A stretch of 64,000 nt of DNA from Mesorhizobium sp. B2-1-8 (GTDB taxonomy: Bacteria; Pseudomonadota; Alphaproteobacteria; Rhizobiales; Rhizobiaceae), in the NCBI RefSeq assembly GCF_006442545.2, contig NZ_CP083952.1:5123501-5187500 (forward strand), read 5' to 3'. Shown piece by piece: positions 1-8,686 of this stretch (position 1 is its first letter; every line of letters begins with the position of its first letter). Position numbers and translations under genes: made by a program. Below the pieces are notes generated by a model. That model ran no database searches, was not told where the DNA came from, and was given only the letters and a program-made list of their open reading frames with translations.

Positions 1-246
1 GGCGACGTTATCCTGACCGGTGATAAGAAGGTCGACTCGATAATCGTTGATGTAGGCGGCTTTCTGGGCATTGGCGAAAAGAAGGTTGCGGTCGGCATGG
101 AGAACCTCAAGTTCATGACCGACAAAAACGGCAACCGTTACCTCTATACGAACTTCACCAAGGACCAGTTGGAGGCGCAGACTGCCTACGACAAGGCTAC
201 TTACGCACAAAACCGGGACAAGCAGCGCATCATCGTCAACAAGTAA
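1..246 (+). CDS. PRC-barrel domain protein, C-terminal part
   Basis: The window opens inside this gene; 81 codons remain before the TAA at 244-246. The visible part begins GDVILTGDKKVDSIIVDVGG and continues with FLGIGEKKVAVGMENLKF, the beta-rich pattern of a PRC-barrel domain, followed by a charged tail rich in Gln, Lys and Asp. Rhizobial proteins of this type are usually secreted or membrane-associated and often stress-linked, but the N-terminus that would show a signal peptide is outside the window. A hairpin follows directly. The family call is by pattern recognition; the cellular role is unknown. Confidence 0.75.
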   Translation, partial: GDVILTGDKKVDSIIVDVGGFLGIGEKKVAVGMENLKFMTDKNGNRYLYTNFTKDQLEAQTAYDKATYAQNRDKQRIIVNK

Positions 247-257
247 AAACACCTGGA

Positions 258-278
258 GCGCTCGCCTGTGGCGGGCGC
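258..278 (+). terminator. hairpin after PRC-barrel gene
   Basis: The arms 258-266 (GCGCTCGCC) and 270-278 (GGCGGGCGC) pair over 9 bp with one G-T wobble and a 3-nt loop. It lies 11 nt after the stop codon. The following T-tract is weak, so intrinsic termination is plausible but not certain. Confidence 0.5.
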
Positions 279-305
279 TTCGGCCGTCTATGGGTAGGAG
301 CGGGC

Positions 306-794
306 TTGAAATTAGCCGACGAAGTCCGTCATTGCTCTGAAGATATCAGCGATCTCGTTCTGTCTGATGTCGTTTCTGCGCTTCATCGACGAGTTAAGGT
401 TAGCCACGAATTCGATATTCCCTACATCGCTGGGTACAGCAGGGATGCAGCTACGATTTACATCGACCGACATCTGCCGCGCACCATCAGATGGAAAGCC
501 AAGGACGTGCGGCTGGAGCCGTTTTTGGTGTGCCACGAAATTGTTGAAAAAGCTCTCTTGGACGAATTGCGGCTTCATTATCTGCACGCCCATCAAATCG
601 CTTCGCGCATCGAGAGAGACGCGGTCAGAGGGGCTGGCCTGACTTGGCGGCACTACCAAAGCGTCATTAAAGGGCATGAGAAAGCAATTGATGAGGAACA
701 GCTTCGCTGCGTGCCAAGGGAGTTAGATCTCACCCCTTACAAGGACCTGAAGGATTACCCGTTGCTCCGGCGGCTGGTCCAAGCATCGCAGTAG
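306..794 (+). CDS. conserved hypothetical, zincin-like HExxE motif
   Basis: This 162-aa soluble protein has no signal peptide or membrane segment. The TTG start at 306 is supported by a TAGGAG-like ribosome site about 7 nt upstream. Around residues 77-98 it reads CHEIVEKALLDELRLHYLHA, an H-E-x-x-E with further histidines downstream that resembles a metal-binding helix of zincin-type peptidases. Family memory suggests rhizobial homologs of the same length with a HEEVEK variant and a conserved LDLTPYKD stretch near the end. Peptidase activity is inference only. It is flanked by hairpins or a promoter-like site and looks monocistronic. Confidence 0.65.
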   Translation: MKLADEVRHCSEDISDLVLSDVVSALHRRVKVSHEFDIPYIAGYSRDAATIYIDRHLPRTIRWKAKDVRLEPFLVCHEIVEKALLDELRLHYLHAHQIASRIERDAVRGAGLTWRHYQSVIKGHEKAIDEEQLRCVPRELDLTPYKDLKDYPLLRRLVQASQ

Positions 795-871
795 CTCGTT
801 GCGTGGGATGGTGCAAGGCACGGAGACATCGGGAAATTGAAGCAGGCACACTGTCAAATTTTCTCGCCAAT

Positions 872-896
872 GGAACTTCCCGACGGAATGCTGGTT
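872..896 (+). promoter_or_regulatory. EcfG-type promoter candidate for 970 gene
   Basis: GGAAC at 872-876, 16-nt spacer, GGTT at 893-896. The -10 differs from the CGTT consensus in its first base. It lies 73 nt before the ATG at 970. Confidence 0.45.
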
Positions 897-969
897 CGCC
901 TGCATAGGGACGATTGAGGCTGTTTCGGCCTGTGTTGCAGACGGAGCGCCTCGCCAACAGGAGACGGCC

Positions 970-1434
970 ATGAAACATCAGACACTTGCAGAACTGCATG
1001 GGGTCGCGGAGGTCGAAGCATCCTTTCCGGCTATGACGCGGCGCCAGCGTTTGGAACATTGGGCCATGCTGCTCGAGCGAAATCCCGAGCAGTACCTCGC
1101 CGCCTTCCCCGGGACGGAATACATGACCTTGGACGTGCGCGACAAAACCCAGTCCCTCGGCTCCGCGCTCAGCATCGCTTTCGCCGATCCAACTTTGCGG
1201 GCTGAAGGGCTGAAGAACGATACGTATGGCGAAGCGAAGCGCTTCTTCGAGCTTACGGATTGGCAGTTGCACGCTGTTGTCTGCCATTGCCATGTCGGCG
1301 GCGCGATGAAAGCCGGATGGGCTGCCGTTCAAGTTCGATCTGCCATCAACAAAGAAGGCAAGCTTTTCAGCAAATTGCGCGAAGCGATTGCCCATTGGCC
1401 GGTATTCCGCATTTTAACCCATGCGAGGGAGTAA
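970..1434 (+). CDS. conserved rhizobial hypothetical protein
   Basis: This 154-aa predicted cytoplasmic protein starts at an ATG with GGAGAC a few nucleotides upstream. No catalytic motif is recognised. Visible features are an Arg-rich segment (TRRQRLEHWAMLLERNP, residues 22-38), a central acidic/amphipathic part and a Cys-His cluster (VVCHCHVGG) near residues 110-118 that might bind metal. I recall similar proteins in rhizobia without an assigned function. A GGAAC-N16-GGTT element upstream suggests possible general-stress control, and a strong hairpin terminator lies about 100 nt downstream. Confidence 0.65.
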   Translation: MKHQTLAELHGVAEVEASFPAMTRRQRLEHWAMLLERNPEQYLAAFPGTEYMTLDVRDKTQSLGSALSIAFADPTLRAEGLKNDTYGEAKRFFELTDWQLHAVVCHCHVGGAMKAGWAAVQVRSAINKEGKLFSKLREAIAHWPVFRILTHARE

Positions 1435-1889
1435 AAGACGCCTCAGGGCGCTGAACTAGCCAGCGATCTGACAAGGTGCAAGCACGTGAACGACGACGTG
1501 TTTTGGACCTCGACGTCGCTTACGTGACAACAACGGGCGAGCGTCGCCCGTTTCCTTTTGCCAATCGAGCCGGTCCGCGGCCTCTGAGCATTGACGAGGC
1601 GGGCGCGAACGACGACCGCGCTATGCGATGGCGTTTTATCGGCATCTCGCCCCCGGTCCATAGGATGACCCGCCAAAAAGGCTCGCTGCCCCAACTGGGC
1701 AGACGTCGGGCGCAGCTACGGGGCAGCAATATTACGATCGAACCGTAATCTCGACAGGCAATGGTGAACGCTGGTTTTGCAGCGAAGCCGATGCCCGATC
1801 AGCGGGATGGCGAAAGGCGCGGCAGTGCCGGCCTCCTTGCTCTTGTGACGCTGCAATTGCCCGATTTTGGCGCCTTTGACGTCCAGCAA
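1435..1889. other. intergenic, one terminator, no convincing gene
   Basis: Open frames here lack ribosome sites and have random-looking composition. The only clear structure is the hairpin at 1533-1551. No homology to a known element was recognised. Confidence 0.5.
1533..1558 (+). terminator. intrinsic terminator
   Basis: Perfect 8-bp arms ACGGGCGA (1533-1540) and TCGCCCGT (1544-1551) flank a 3-nt loop and are followed by TTCCTTTTG. It lies about 100 nt after the 970-1434 gene, which it probably ends. Confidence 0.7.
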
Positions 1890-2009
1890 TCATGGATGTC
1901 CTAGGAATAAGCGGTCGAGTGCCGGGTTCCATCTAGCCCGCACCAAGCCTGCAACCAACACGACAAACCCGATAGAAAACAGGACCGCCAAAAGCCAAGC
2001 AGCCTCCAC
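1890..2009 (-). CDS. small single-pass membrane protein, 39 aa
   Basis: On the minus strand a GTG at 2009 opens 39 codons ending at a TGA (1890-1892). The peptide reads VEAAWLLAVLFSIGFVVLVA then GLVRARWNPALDRLF: one strongly hydrophobic helix (residues 3-21) followed by a basic cytoplasmic-type tail. A GGAGGAGG ribosome site lies about 12 nt upstream, slightly far. An in-frame TGA sits just before the GTG, so no longer start exists. Function is unknown. Confidence 0.45.
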   Translation of the reverse strand: MEAAWLLAVLFSIGFVVLVAGLVRARWNPALDRLFLGHP

Positions 2010-2180
2010 GAATCATAAGAGCCTCCTCCTGTCGCTGTCCCCTTGTAAGAAGCCCTATGGGGCGTTTCGGTTTTCCCTAGGCGATAGGCGGGACGTGCAG
2101 CAATTTATGCTGCAATGCAGCAACCAACTTGGAAGCGCCGCGTTCCGCTCATCCTCCGCTTCAGATTGACCGCAAAAGAA

Positions 2181-2320
2181 TGGCAGCGCCACTACCCTGC
2201 CGCAGGCATTCGACCGTATGCGAGGTCATGGCGGCCCAACGGCGAAGCAATTGGCTTCGCCAGTCAAGCAAGCAACCGGTCACTCCGGACCATGGCCGAA
2301 GCTCTCTGTCTGGCATGGAG
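2181..2320 (+). pseudogene. PHB-depolymerase-like esterase, internal fragment
   Basis: About 46 codons in one frame encode GSATTLPQAFDRMRGHGG and, further on, SGPWPKLSVWHGG. These correspond to the segment after the nucleophile region of the intact esterase at 48676-49827 (GSATTIPEAFDRMRGHGG). Nothing of the gene remains on either side. The same stretch recurs almost base for base at 41434-41569, where it carries a 5-nt deletion and a 1-nt insertion. It is a relic of duplication or rearrangement with no expected product. Confidence 0.8.
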
Positions 2321-2425
2321 GCGGCCGAGAGCGTTCCACCGACATGACGACTATTGCGTCACCGCGCATTCGTGCGGAGGCAGGGCTTGCGCCAATGAGC
2401 TTTGCTCTCCTGGGCTTCGGCGAAC

Positions 2426-2665
2426 TCAGTCTTTCTTCCACGCCGCCAGCAGCGGGCCCTTGCTTCCATAGACGGGGTCCTTGCCCGGACGACCTACCCT
2501 GGGGATCGTCACCACCGCCTTGGCGTGATCGGCGGGGGTCGTGCATTCGTCATAGGTGCCGGACGGCGGATAGGCGCCAACCACGAGAAAGTCGTCGGAG
2601 GCGGAGATGCGCTGAGGCCGCGGCCCTTGAACGTCGAGAACTCCCGGAAAATCGAGAGTCCTCAT
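2426..2665 (-). pseudogene. cupin (YjlB-like) C-terminal fragment
   Basis: The minus-strand frame ends in RISASDDFLVVGAYPPSGTYD and, at the C-terminus, DPVYGSKGPLLAAWKKD. This matches the end of YjlB-type double-stranded beta-helix proteins, where a SASDDFxVVGAYP strand and a GPLLxxWK tail are typical. The upstream cupin half is missing and the 5' codons do not look homologous, so the gene is truncated. It sits directly after the esterase relic, in a small zone of debris. Confidence 0.6.
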
Positions 2666-3377
2666 GCCGGAAACAGGTTGCCATTCAGTTCGCGACAGAA
2701 CCGGAAATTCAGCCGTGCCGAGACCGCTTCTGTTCGTTCAGGGCGGGAGCGAAAACGCGCATGACGAGTGGGGACAGCAAACTGGTCGGAAAGGGGCTCT
2801 GCCTGTTTTCATATTGGTCAAGATAGAAAAACTAGGCTAATTGGATCTCGCGCAGGGGCCATGTTGGCGGCCTGCCCCTCACGATAGGCAACCCGTTCGC
2901 CGGCGCCGAAACCGTAGATTTCCAAGAGTTCGCGAGTATGATACAAATATATGAATTCACTGTGCTCCGCTGCCCCCGATCAGGAGTCGGCCGGATTCTT
3001 GCTGGAGCGGAATCAATGGCCGCGCAGATGAAACGCCGCCCAGGGCGCACCAGCGGTCGGTTATCAACGAGGTTGAGAAGGCCATTGTCGCTTTCGGCTA
3101 AGCTAGGACGCACGACCAGTGGAGGCTGCCAACCTCGGATGGTGCGGGCATCGGGTCCGACATTGATGGGAAGAATTGGGATTCTGTTTTGGAATAACGA
3201 GTTCAAGGATTTCCGCTCACTCCCGAATATGGGCAGCGGTAACATCTATGTTCCTAAAGGCGGATGGCAGGCTGCAACAGCGGACGTGATCGAGCTGATC
3301 GGACAGTCTGTTCTGTCGGCGTACCAGGCTTGTCGCGCCGAGCGTGACCGGATGCCACGCTGTAAGGCGGCCTAAGC
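2666..3377. other. no supported gene upstream of wzm
   Basis: A 145-codon plus-strand frame ends at 3375, 2 nt before the Wzm start, but it has no ribosome site and only its last ~60 codons look protein-like. Minus-strand frames are no better. The stretch may hold a decayed gene and the promoter of the export cluster; I recognise neither. Confidence 0.4.
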
Positions 3378-4211
3378 GTGAGAGAAACGCGCATTCGAGT
3401 CCGTGCAGGATGGGAGTGGATCGACTGGCGCGAATTGTGGCAATCACGGGACCTTGTCATGCTGCTCGTACGCCGCGACCTCGTCACCAAATACGCTCAG
3501 ACGATGCTAGGGCCCCTTTGGTTCGCCATCCAGCCGATTGTGATGGCAATCGTCCTGTCGGTCGCTATAAACGGCGGTGCCGGTGTCGCGACGGAAGGCG
3601 TCCCGCCGTTTCTCTTCAATCTCTGCAGCCTCGCGCCTTGGTTTTATTTCTCCCAGACCTTCGGCTCGGTCGGGGCCACATTCGTCAACAACGCCGACCT
3701 GTTCCAGAAGGTCTATTTTCCTCGCAGCTCAGTTCCGTTGGCCGTGGGTCTGTCGAACCTGGTCGCACTGGCCATTCAGACTAGCCTTTTCTTAATTGTT
3801 CTAATCACTTACCACGTCAGCGGGGTGTGGACATCGCACTCCTGGCGGATCATCCTCATTCCTGTCCTATTCGTCGAACTCGTCGTTTTCACGCTGGGGG
3901 CAGGCCTTTGTGTGGCCTCGCTTGCGGCACGCTATCGTGATCTCGTCCACGCCATGCAATACGTGCTCCTGATCGCCATGTTCGCCTCCTTGGTATTCGT
4001 GCCGTTGTCTAGCCTCCCGGCTCACCTTCGCTGGCTCCCCTGGTTCAACCCCCTTGCCGTGATCGTCGAGAACATGAGGTCGCTCGCACTCAATACCCCA
4101 GCTGTATCGGCAATTCAGTCGGCCGTGTCGGTAGCGATCAGCTTAGGCCTGTTTCTGGTGGGGCTTCTCGCCTTCGAGAGAGCATCCCGCACTGCGGTCG
4201 ATTTGGCCTGA
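3378..4211 (+). CDS. wzm: ABC-2 polysaccharide export permease (Wzm-like)
   Basis: This 277-aa inner-membrane protein has the ABC-2/TagG-RfbA layout: a cytoplasmic N-terminus with the LVRRDLVTKYAQTMLGPLWF motif (residues 31-50), then six hydrophobic helices (about 50-70, 80-100, 120-145, 155-180, 190-215, 245-265). It would form the channel that exports a lipid-linked O-antigen or similar surface polysaccharide, powered by the ATPase encoded 14 nt downstream. The GTG at 3378 gives the expected N-terminus. Size and topology are normal for the family; the exported glycan cannot be read from sequence. Confidence 0.9.
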   Translation: MRETRIRVRAGWEWIDWRELWQSRDLVMLLVRRDLVTKYAQTMLGPLWFAIQPIVMAIVLSVAINGGAGVATEGVPPFLFNLCSLAPWFYFSQTFGSVGATFVNNADLFQKVYFPRSSVPLAVGLSNLVALAIQTSLFLIVLITYHVSGVWTSHSWRIILIPVLFVELVVFTLGAGLCVASLAARYRDLVHAMQYVLLIAMFASLVFVPLSSLPAHLRWLPWFNPLAVIVENMRSLALNTPAVSAIQSAVSVAISLGLFLVGLLAFERASRTAVDLA

Positions 4212-4225
4212 CCGAGACAGATCCC

Positions 4226-5473
4226 ATGAATCCAGCGATCGAGATCAAGAACCTGTCCAAGCGGTACGATTTGCATCCTCGACCGACATCGCTGCGTGAG
4301 AGTGTCGGAGCGTGGCTTGGCCGGGGCGAAGCGTCCGAGGCGCAGGGCACGCAATACTGGGCACTTCGCGGCGTGTCGCTGTCGATCGAGGCGGGCGAAG
4401 TCGTCGGCCTCATAGGCCTCAACGGGGCAGGCAAGTCAACTCTCCTCAAGATTCTCTCGCGCATTACAGATCCGTCGGCGGGAGAAGTCCGCATCCGCGG
4501 CCGCGTGGGCGCCCTGCTCGAGGTTGGTGCCGGCTTTCACGGGGACCTTACCGGACGGGACAATATCTACCTGAGCGGCGCCATTCTCGGCATGTCGAAG
4601 GCGGAACTGGACAGGCGCTTTGAGGAGATCGTCGCCTTCGCTGAGATAGAGCGCTTTCTCGATGTACCTGTAAAACGCTATTCGAGTGGTATGTTCGTTC
4701 GCTTGGCCTTCGCGGTGGCCGTCCACCTCGATCCGGATATTCTCATTCTCGACGAGGTCTTGTCGGTTGGGGACTCGCGCTTCCAACGCAAGTCCCTGTC
4801 CAAGATCGAAAGCCTCGTTACGAAGGGGGGGAGAACGGTGCTTCTGGTGAGCCATAACATGGATACGGTCAATCGGCTGTGTTCCCGCTGCCTTTGGCTC
4901 GAATCCGGATCAGTGAAGGCCCTCGGCGAAACGCGAGAGGTCGTGACGTCTTATCTCGCCTCGGCGGGTGACTTCGCGGGATCGAGCAATCGAATTGATG
5001 TTACCGCGGCACCTCGGACCGGCAATGGCAAAGCCCGCTTCCTCGGCATCTCCATCGATAGTGGGAATCCTTCTTCGTCGGGTCAGATCTGCACCGATGG
5101 GCCGGCCCGTTGCACGCTTGACATTGAAGCTGAAGACGACATCGACGTGGACAGTCTTGCCGTGGTTATCAATAGCCTTTCGGGCCTGAAACTCGTCAAT
5201 GCAGATACAGCATTACTGGGGAATGCCTGCCGGCTGCGCGCTGGCCAGAACCGCGTGACTGTCACGATCGATCAGTTGCATTTGCTGCCGGGAACGTACG
5301 GCCTCGAACTCTGGATGGGACAAAGATCAGGTGACTACCTTGCAGGTGACATCCTGGATCACGTCCACCACGCCTGCCGGGTCGAGGTCCTTAGGCCGGG
5401 CGGACCTGATGGAAGGGTTCTTCCCGCGGAAGGCCTAATCCCCTGCGTCTACAAGTTCGAGGTCGAAACTTGA
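4226..5473 (+). CDS. wzt: ABC transporter ATPase with Wzt C-terminal domain
   Basis: This 415-aa ATPase powers Wzm. Visible motifs are Walker A (GLNGAGKS, about residue 63), signature (YSSGMFVRLAFAV, about 152) and Walker B (ILILDEVLSVGD, about 172), then the switch His in LLVSHNMD. Residues from about 270 on form an extra beta-rich domain (SLAVVINSLSGLKLVNADT; LLPGTYGLELWMG) typical of Wzt proteins that bind the modified non-reducing end of the glycan before export. That suggests chain-length control by a terminal modification, perhaps added by the neighbouring methyltransferases. The 3' end overlaps the convergent glycosyltransferase gene by 25 nt. Confidence 0.92.
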   Translation: MNPAIEIKNLSKRYDLHPRPTSLRESVGAWLGRGEASEAQGTQYWALRGVSLSIEAGEVVGLIGLNGAGKSTLLKILSRITDPSAGEVRIRGRVGALLEVGAGFHGDLTGRDNIYLSGAILGMSKAELDRRFEEIVAFAEIERFLDVPVKRYSSGMFVRLAFAVAVHLDPDILILDEVLSVGDSRFQRKSLSKIESLVTKGGRTVLLVSHNMDTVNRLCSRCLWLESGSVKALGETREVVTSYLASAGDFAGSSNRIDVTAAPRTGNGKARFLGISIDSGNPSSSGQICTDGPARCTLDIEAEDDIDVDSLAVVINSLSGLKLVNADTALLGNACRLRAGQNRVTVTIDQLHLLPGTYGLELWMGQRSGDYLAGDILDHVHHACRVEVLRPGGPDGRVLPAEGLIPCVYKFEVET

Positions 5474-6438
5474 CGGGAAGAACGACTTATTGCGCCAACC
5501 AGCGATCGATTGCAGGCTAGTCGCCCGATGCCGGCCCAAATTCCTAGGGCGAAATACAGATTGATGAATGAAGGCCGCCGATCGCGACCGCTGATCCGAT
5601 CGAGTATCACGGCGTGTGCGGCATGAAGCGTCTGACGTAACGCGGAGCGGACGTATTGCCCAACGCAGGATGCAAAACCTCTCTCGCAGACCAAGGCGTC
5701 CACAAGTACCTGCGAGATGCCAAGGCCGAACGCCAGCCGTTTTAGGTAACTTGGCGTGGTCCGGAAGGCGGGGATAATGTGATCAATTACGCAATCGGGC
5801 GTGTACCATAGATCCCACCCGCACGCTGAAATCCGAAGGCTGATCTCCGTGTCGCCCCCCGAAACAAGCCTTCGCCCAATGCGGTCAGCGAGAAAAGGCG
5901 TTTCGATCCAGCCTGTTTGATCGAGGGCGGCGCGGCGCAGGACGATCCCGGCTCCGACCAGCCCCCAAATCCGGCATGCTTCGAGCCCATGGTCCTGGCA
6001 GGCCAAAGTCCAGCCCACGGCTTTGGGAAGCGGCTCGGCGCCGTTCTCCCAGTAGGGCCTGACAACCCCGCCGAAGGCTCCGCACCGCGGATGTGCATCA
6101 GCGAAAGCTATTGCGTTCGCCAGCCAGCTTTCATCGAGCAGGCAGTCATCGTCGACCAAGGCCAGCCACTCACCGGCCGTTTCCCTGACGCCGCGCTGGC
6201 GCGCAGGCGTCAATCCCTGCTGGCGTTCTCTCACGACACTCAGCTGTCCTATCCGCTTGGCGTTCTTGTGGCGCTCAACAACAAGCTGGGTGTCATCTGT
6301 GCAATTGTTGTCAACAACGAGCACTTCCCAAGATCGATCACGGCAGTATTGCCGCGCCAAACGATCCAGAGTTCGATCGAGAACAGACGAATTATTGTAC
6401 GTACAAATAACGACGCTAACTTTGAATTTACCGCTCAA
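5449..6438 (-). CDS. family 2 glycosyltransferase
   Basis: This 329-aa enzyme has a GT-A fold N-terminus: VSVVICTYNNSSVLDRTLD (residues 7-25), then EWLALVDDDCLLDESWL, where DDD is the metal/nucleotide-sugar site, and a later ISACGWDLWYTPDCVIDH acceptor-region block. It would transfer a sugar during synthesis of the surface polysaccharide exported by the adjacent Wzm/Wzt. It is transcribed toward wzt and overlaps its end by 25 nt. Donor and linkage cannot be inferred. Length and motif order are complete. Confidence 0.88.
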   Translation of the reverse strand: MSGKFKVSVVICTYNNSSVLDRTLDRLARQYCRDRSWEVLVVDNNCTDDTQLVVERHKNAKRIGQLSVVRERQQGLTPARQRGVRETAGEWLALVDDDCLLDESWLANAIAFADAHPRCGAFGGVVRPYWENGAEPLPKAVGWTLACQDHGLEACRIWGLVGAGIVLRRAALDQTGWIETPFLADRIGRRLVSGGDTEISLRISACGWDLWYTPDCVIDHIIPAFRTTPSYLKRLAFGLGISQVLVDALVCERGFASCVGQYVRSALRQTLHAAHAVILDRISGRDRRPSFINLYFALGIWAGIGRLACNRSLVGAISRSSRQVSTSNL

Positions 6439-6849
6439 GATGAACTCCTTCTATTGGAATTGCCGCGCAAGCGACTTGTCGACGGGCTGCTGACAAGCTT
6501 ACCCAGGCCCTATGGAGTGTCGATCGGTGTTGTATCATTTACAGAGGCTTCGCGCGCTCTCGCCTGCATCCTGATCCCCGGCATCGCAAATTGACCAGGG
6601 CGGCCTCTATGGCATAGCCAAAATGACAGTGGGAATTTCCATGGCCTTCCTATGGGCGTACCATTTTCCTAAGGCGCGGTCACTCGCCAGGTTACGACGG
6701 TCTTGCGCCCCGCGACTGACACTCCTAACATCGGTTTCAAATCACGTCGAAACGTGATCGGCCGAGTTCGCACATCTTGGAGCTAGGTCGATGACCAAGG
6801 TACGCCGCTCACCGCTTAGAGCCGCAGTCCAGTAGCGCGAAGCCAAGGC
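6439..6849. other. divergent promoter region, no gene seen
   Basis: The space lies between the minus-strand glycosyltransferase and the plus-strand methyltransferase, so it should hold both promoters. I could not identify a confident sigma-70 or GGAAC-type site. Confidence 0.4.
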
Positions 6850-7647
6850 GTGAAACCTCTTGGCAGGACCCGACGGTATGTGATGCCTGAGAGCGCCCGG
6901 GGAGTTCGCTACGCAAAATGCAGGACGTTTGCCCATCGCATCTTGCCAGAAATTGTCAAGAGACGATTGAGGCGGCTAATGAGATATGGGCCGCCTGGCG
7001 TCGGAAAGGTGCGCTTCGGCGACTTCGGGCGGACTGATCCGATCAGCCGAGATTTCGGGTATGATCGCGGAACACCAATTGATCGGATCTACATCGAGAG
7101 ATTTCTGGCGGAACACGCGTCAAGTATCCACGGTAGAACGCTTGAAGTCGTCGATGACGATTACACGGCTCGCTTCGGAGGACCGAAAACGACACAGCGC
7201 GATATCGTCGACTTGCGTCCTGAAAACACTCGAGCGACGATCGTCGGCGACCTCACGAACCTGAGCGCAGAGTGGAACGATAAGTTCGATGCGATCGTAC
7301 TGACCCAAACCCTGCATCTCATCTTTGATCTGCAGGGGGCCGTTTCTGCGCTGTTCCGGCTCCTCAAGAGCGGCGGAACCGTACTTGTGACGGTGCCAGG
7401 CCTGACGCCCATTGATCATCATCAGGAATATGAAACGTGGTATTGGTCGCTGACGGAAGCTTCAGCTCGCCGATTGTTCTCGGATGTCTTTGGGGCGAAC
7501 TCGACGCATATTGCTGTCTACGGGAACGTCTGCTCTGCGGTATGCTTTCTCGAAGGTATTGCCGCGGAAGAGCTCAAGCCAGAAATGCTGCACGAGCGGG
7601 ACCATCACTTTCCTGTCACCATCGGGATATGCGCCACAAAGGGCTAA
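6850..7647 (+). CDS. SAM-dependent methyltransferase
   Basis: This 265-aa protein has a class I methyltransferase core: HGRTLEVVDDDY at motif I (around residue 95; an acidic, non-canonical version of ExGxGxG), a DAIVLTQTLHLIFDLQ segment for motif IV, and LKSGGTVLVTVPGLTPID for the following strand and loop. This arrangement is common in methyltransferases encoded in polysaccharide clusters. A 34-residue basic N-terminus precedes the core; an ATG at 6883 is an alternative start. It lies 4 nt upstream of the deacetylase gene and is probably co-transcribed with it. Confidence 0.8.
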   Translation: MKPLGRTRRYVMPESARGVRYAKCRTFAHRILPEIVKRRLRRLMRYGPPGVGKVRFGDFGRTDPISRDFGYDRGTPIDRIYIERFLAEHASSIHGRTLEVVDDDYTARFGGPKTTQRDIVDLRPENTRATIVGDLTNLSAEWNDKFDAIVLTQTLHLIFDLQGAVSALFRLLKSGGTVLVTVPGLTPIDHHQEYETWYWSLTEASARRLFSDVFGANSTHIAVYGNVCSAVCFLEGIAAEELKPEMLHERDHHFPVTIGICATKG

Positions 7648-7651
7648 TAGG

Positions 7652-8644
7652 ATGGCTTGGACGCTCAAGACAAAGCTGCAGGGCGTTTTGCGTCGCCATG
7701 CCTTAAAGCCGGTGATCCTGATGTACCATCGCATCGCGGCAACGGACTTGGATCCCTGGGAACTCGCCGTTTCGCCAACCAATTTCGAGAAGCAGGTCCT
7801 GGACCTCGGAAAGACGAGACGTGTGCTGCCGTTGCTAGAGTTCGCATCGAGGCACATTGAAGGAAGCCTTCCACCTGACGCTGCAGCCATTACTTTCGAC
7901 GACGGCTACGCGTGCAATGCCTTAATCGCGGCGCCTATCCTGGAAACGCTCGGTCTTCCAGCTACGTTCTTTCTGGCAACGTCCATGCTCGGCAAAACCG
8001 ACGAGTTCTGGAACGATGCTCTCGAACGGGTTATCTTCGATCCTAGGGCAGCAGGACCAGCCTCCATGGTCGTCGCCGGTCGCGAGGCTCATGTTGATCT
8101 GGGTGAACACGCCGATGATTACCAATTGGGCCGAGGGTGGCGAGCCATGCAGGAGCCGCCTCGAACTGCGCGCGAGCACGCTTATCTCAAGCTTTGGGAA
8201 GTTCTGAAGCCGGTCTCACTTGATGTGCAATACCAAGCAATCGAATCACTCGCTCGCCAGGTCGGCAGTGACTTGGCGCCTCGAACCAGCCACCGACCTA
8301 TGACGATTGATGAAGCCCGATTGCTCTCGCGAAGGTCGCGCTTGGACATTTCAGGTCACACACAAACCCACGTCTCTCTCCCATTGTGGGATCGGCACAT
8401 CCAGCTGAAGGAGATCCAACAAAGTCGCCGGACGTGCGAGGACCTGTCGTGCCGCCCATGTCCCACATTCGCCTACCCCTATGGCGACTATTCCGACCTG
8501 ACCATCGAATGCGCAATAGAGTCGGGGCTGGTCTGCGCCGTGTCGGCCTACCCCAGAACTGTGGCGAACACAGACCTCCCTCTGGTGCTGCCGCGGATCA
8601 TGATGACAAACGAGAGCATTGTTGGACATCTCGGGGCAAATTGA
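7652..8644 (+). CDS. polysaccharide deacetylase (carbohydrate esterase 4-like)
   Basis: The 330-aa protein shows the NodB-type fold: VILMYHRI (residues 21-28), the catalytic/metal motif AITFDDGYACN (about 78-88), a histidine motif SGHTQTHVSLP and the AYPYGDYSD barrel strand near the C-terminus. It would remove N-acetyl groups from a polysaccharide or lipid-linked intermediate. The ATG at 7652 follows the methyltransferase stop by 4 nt with TAATAGG as ribosome site; longer in-frame starts overlap the upstream gene and are less likely. There is no signal peptide, so a cytoplasmic or peripheral location is inferred. Confidence 0.85.
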   Translation: MAWTLKTKLQGVLRRHALKPVILMYHRIAATDLDPWELAVSPTNFEKQVLDLGKTRRVLPLLEFASRHIEGSLPPDAAAITFDDGYACNALIAAPILETLGLPATFFLATSMLGKTDEFWNDALERVIFDPRAAGPASMVVAGREAHVDLGEHADDYQLGRGWRAMQEPPRTAREHAYLKLWEVLKPVSLDVQYQAIESLARQVGSDLAPRTSHRPMTIDEARLLSRRSRLDISGHTQTHVSLPLWDRHIQLKEIQQSRRTCEDLSCRPCPTFAYPYGDYSDLTIECAIESGLVCAVSAYPRTVANTDLPLVLPRIMMTNESIVGHLGAN

Positions 8645-8686
8645 TGCACAAGCCCATGTTCGGCAGCGCGGTCGCAGCGTTATTGT

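Noticed and set aside
2938..3375. 145-codon plus-strand frame ending 2 nt before wzm
   Set aside because: No ribosome site, Arg/Ser-rich low-quality N-terminal half, no recognisable family; possibly a relic but not supportable.
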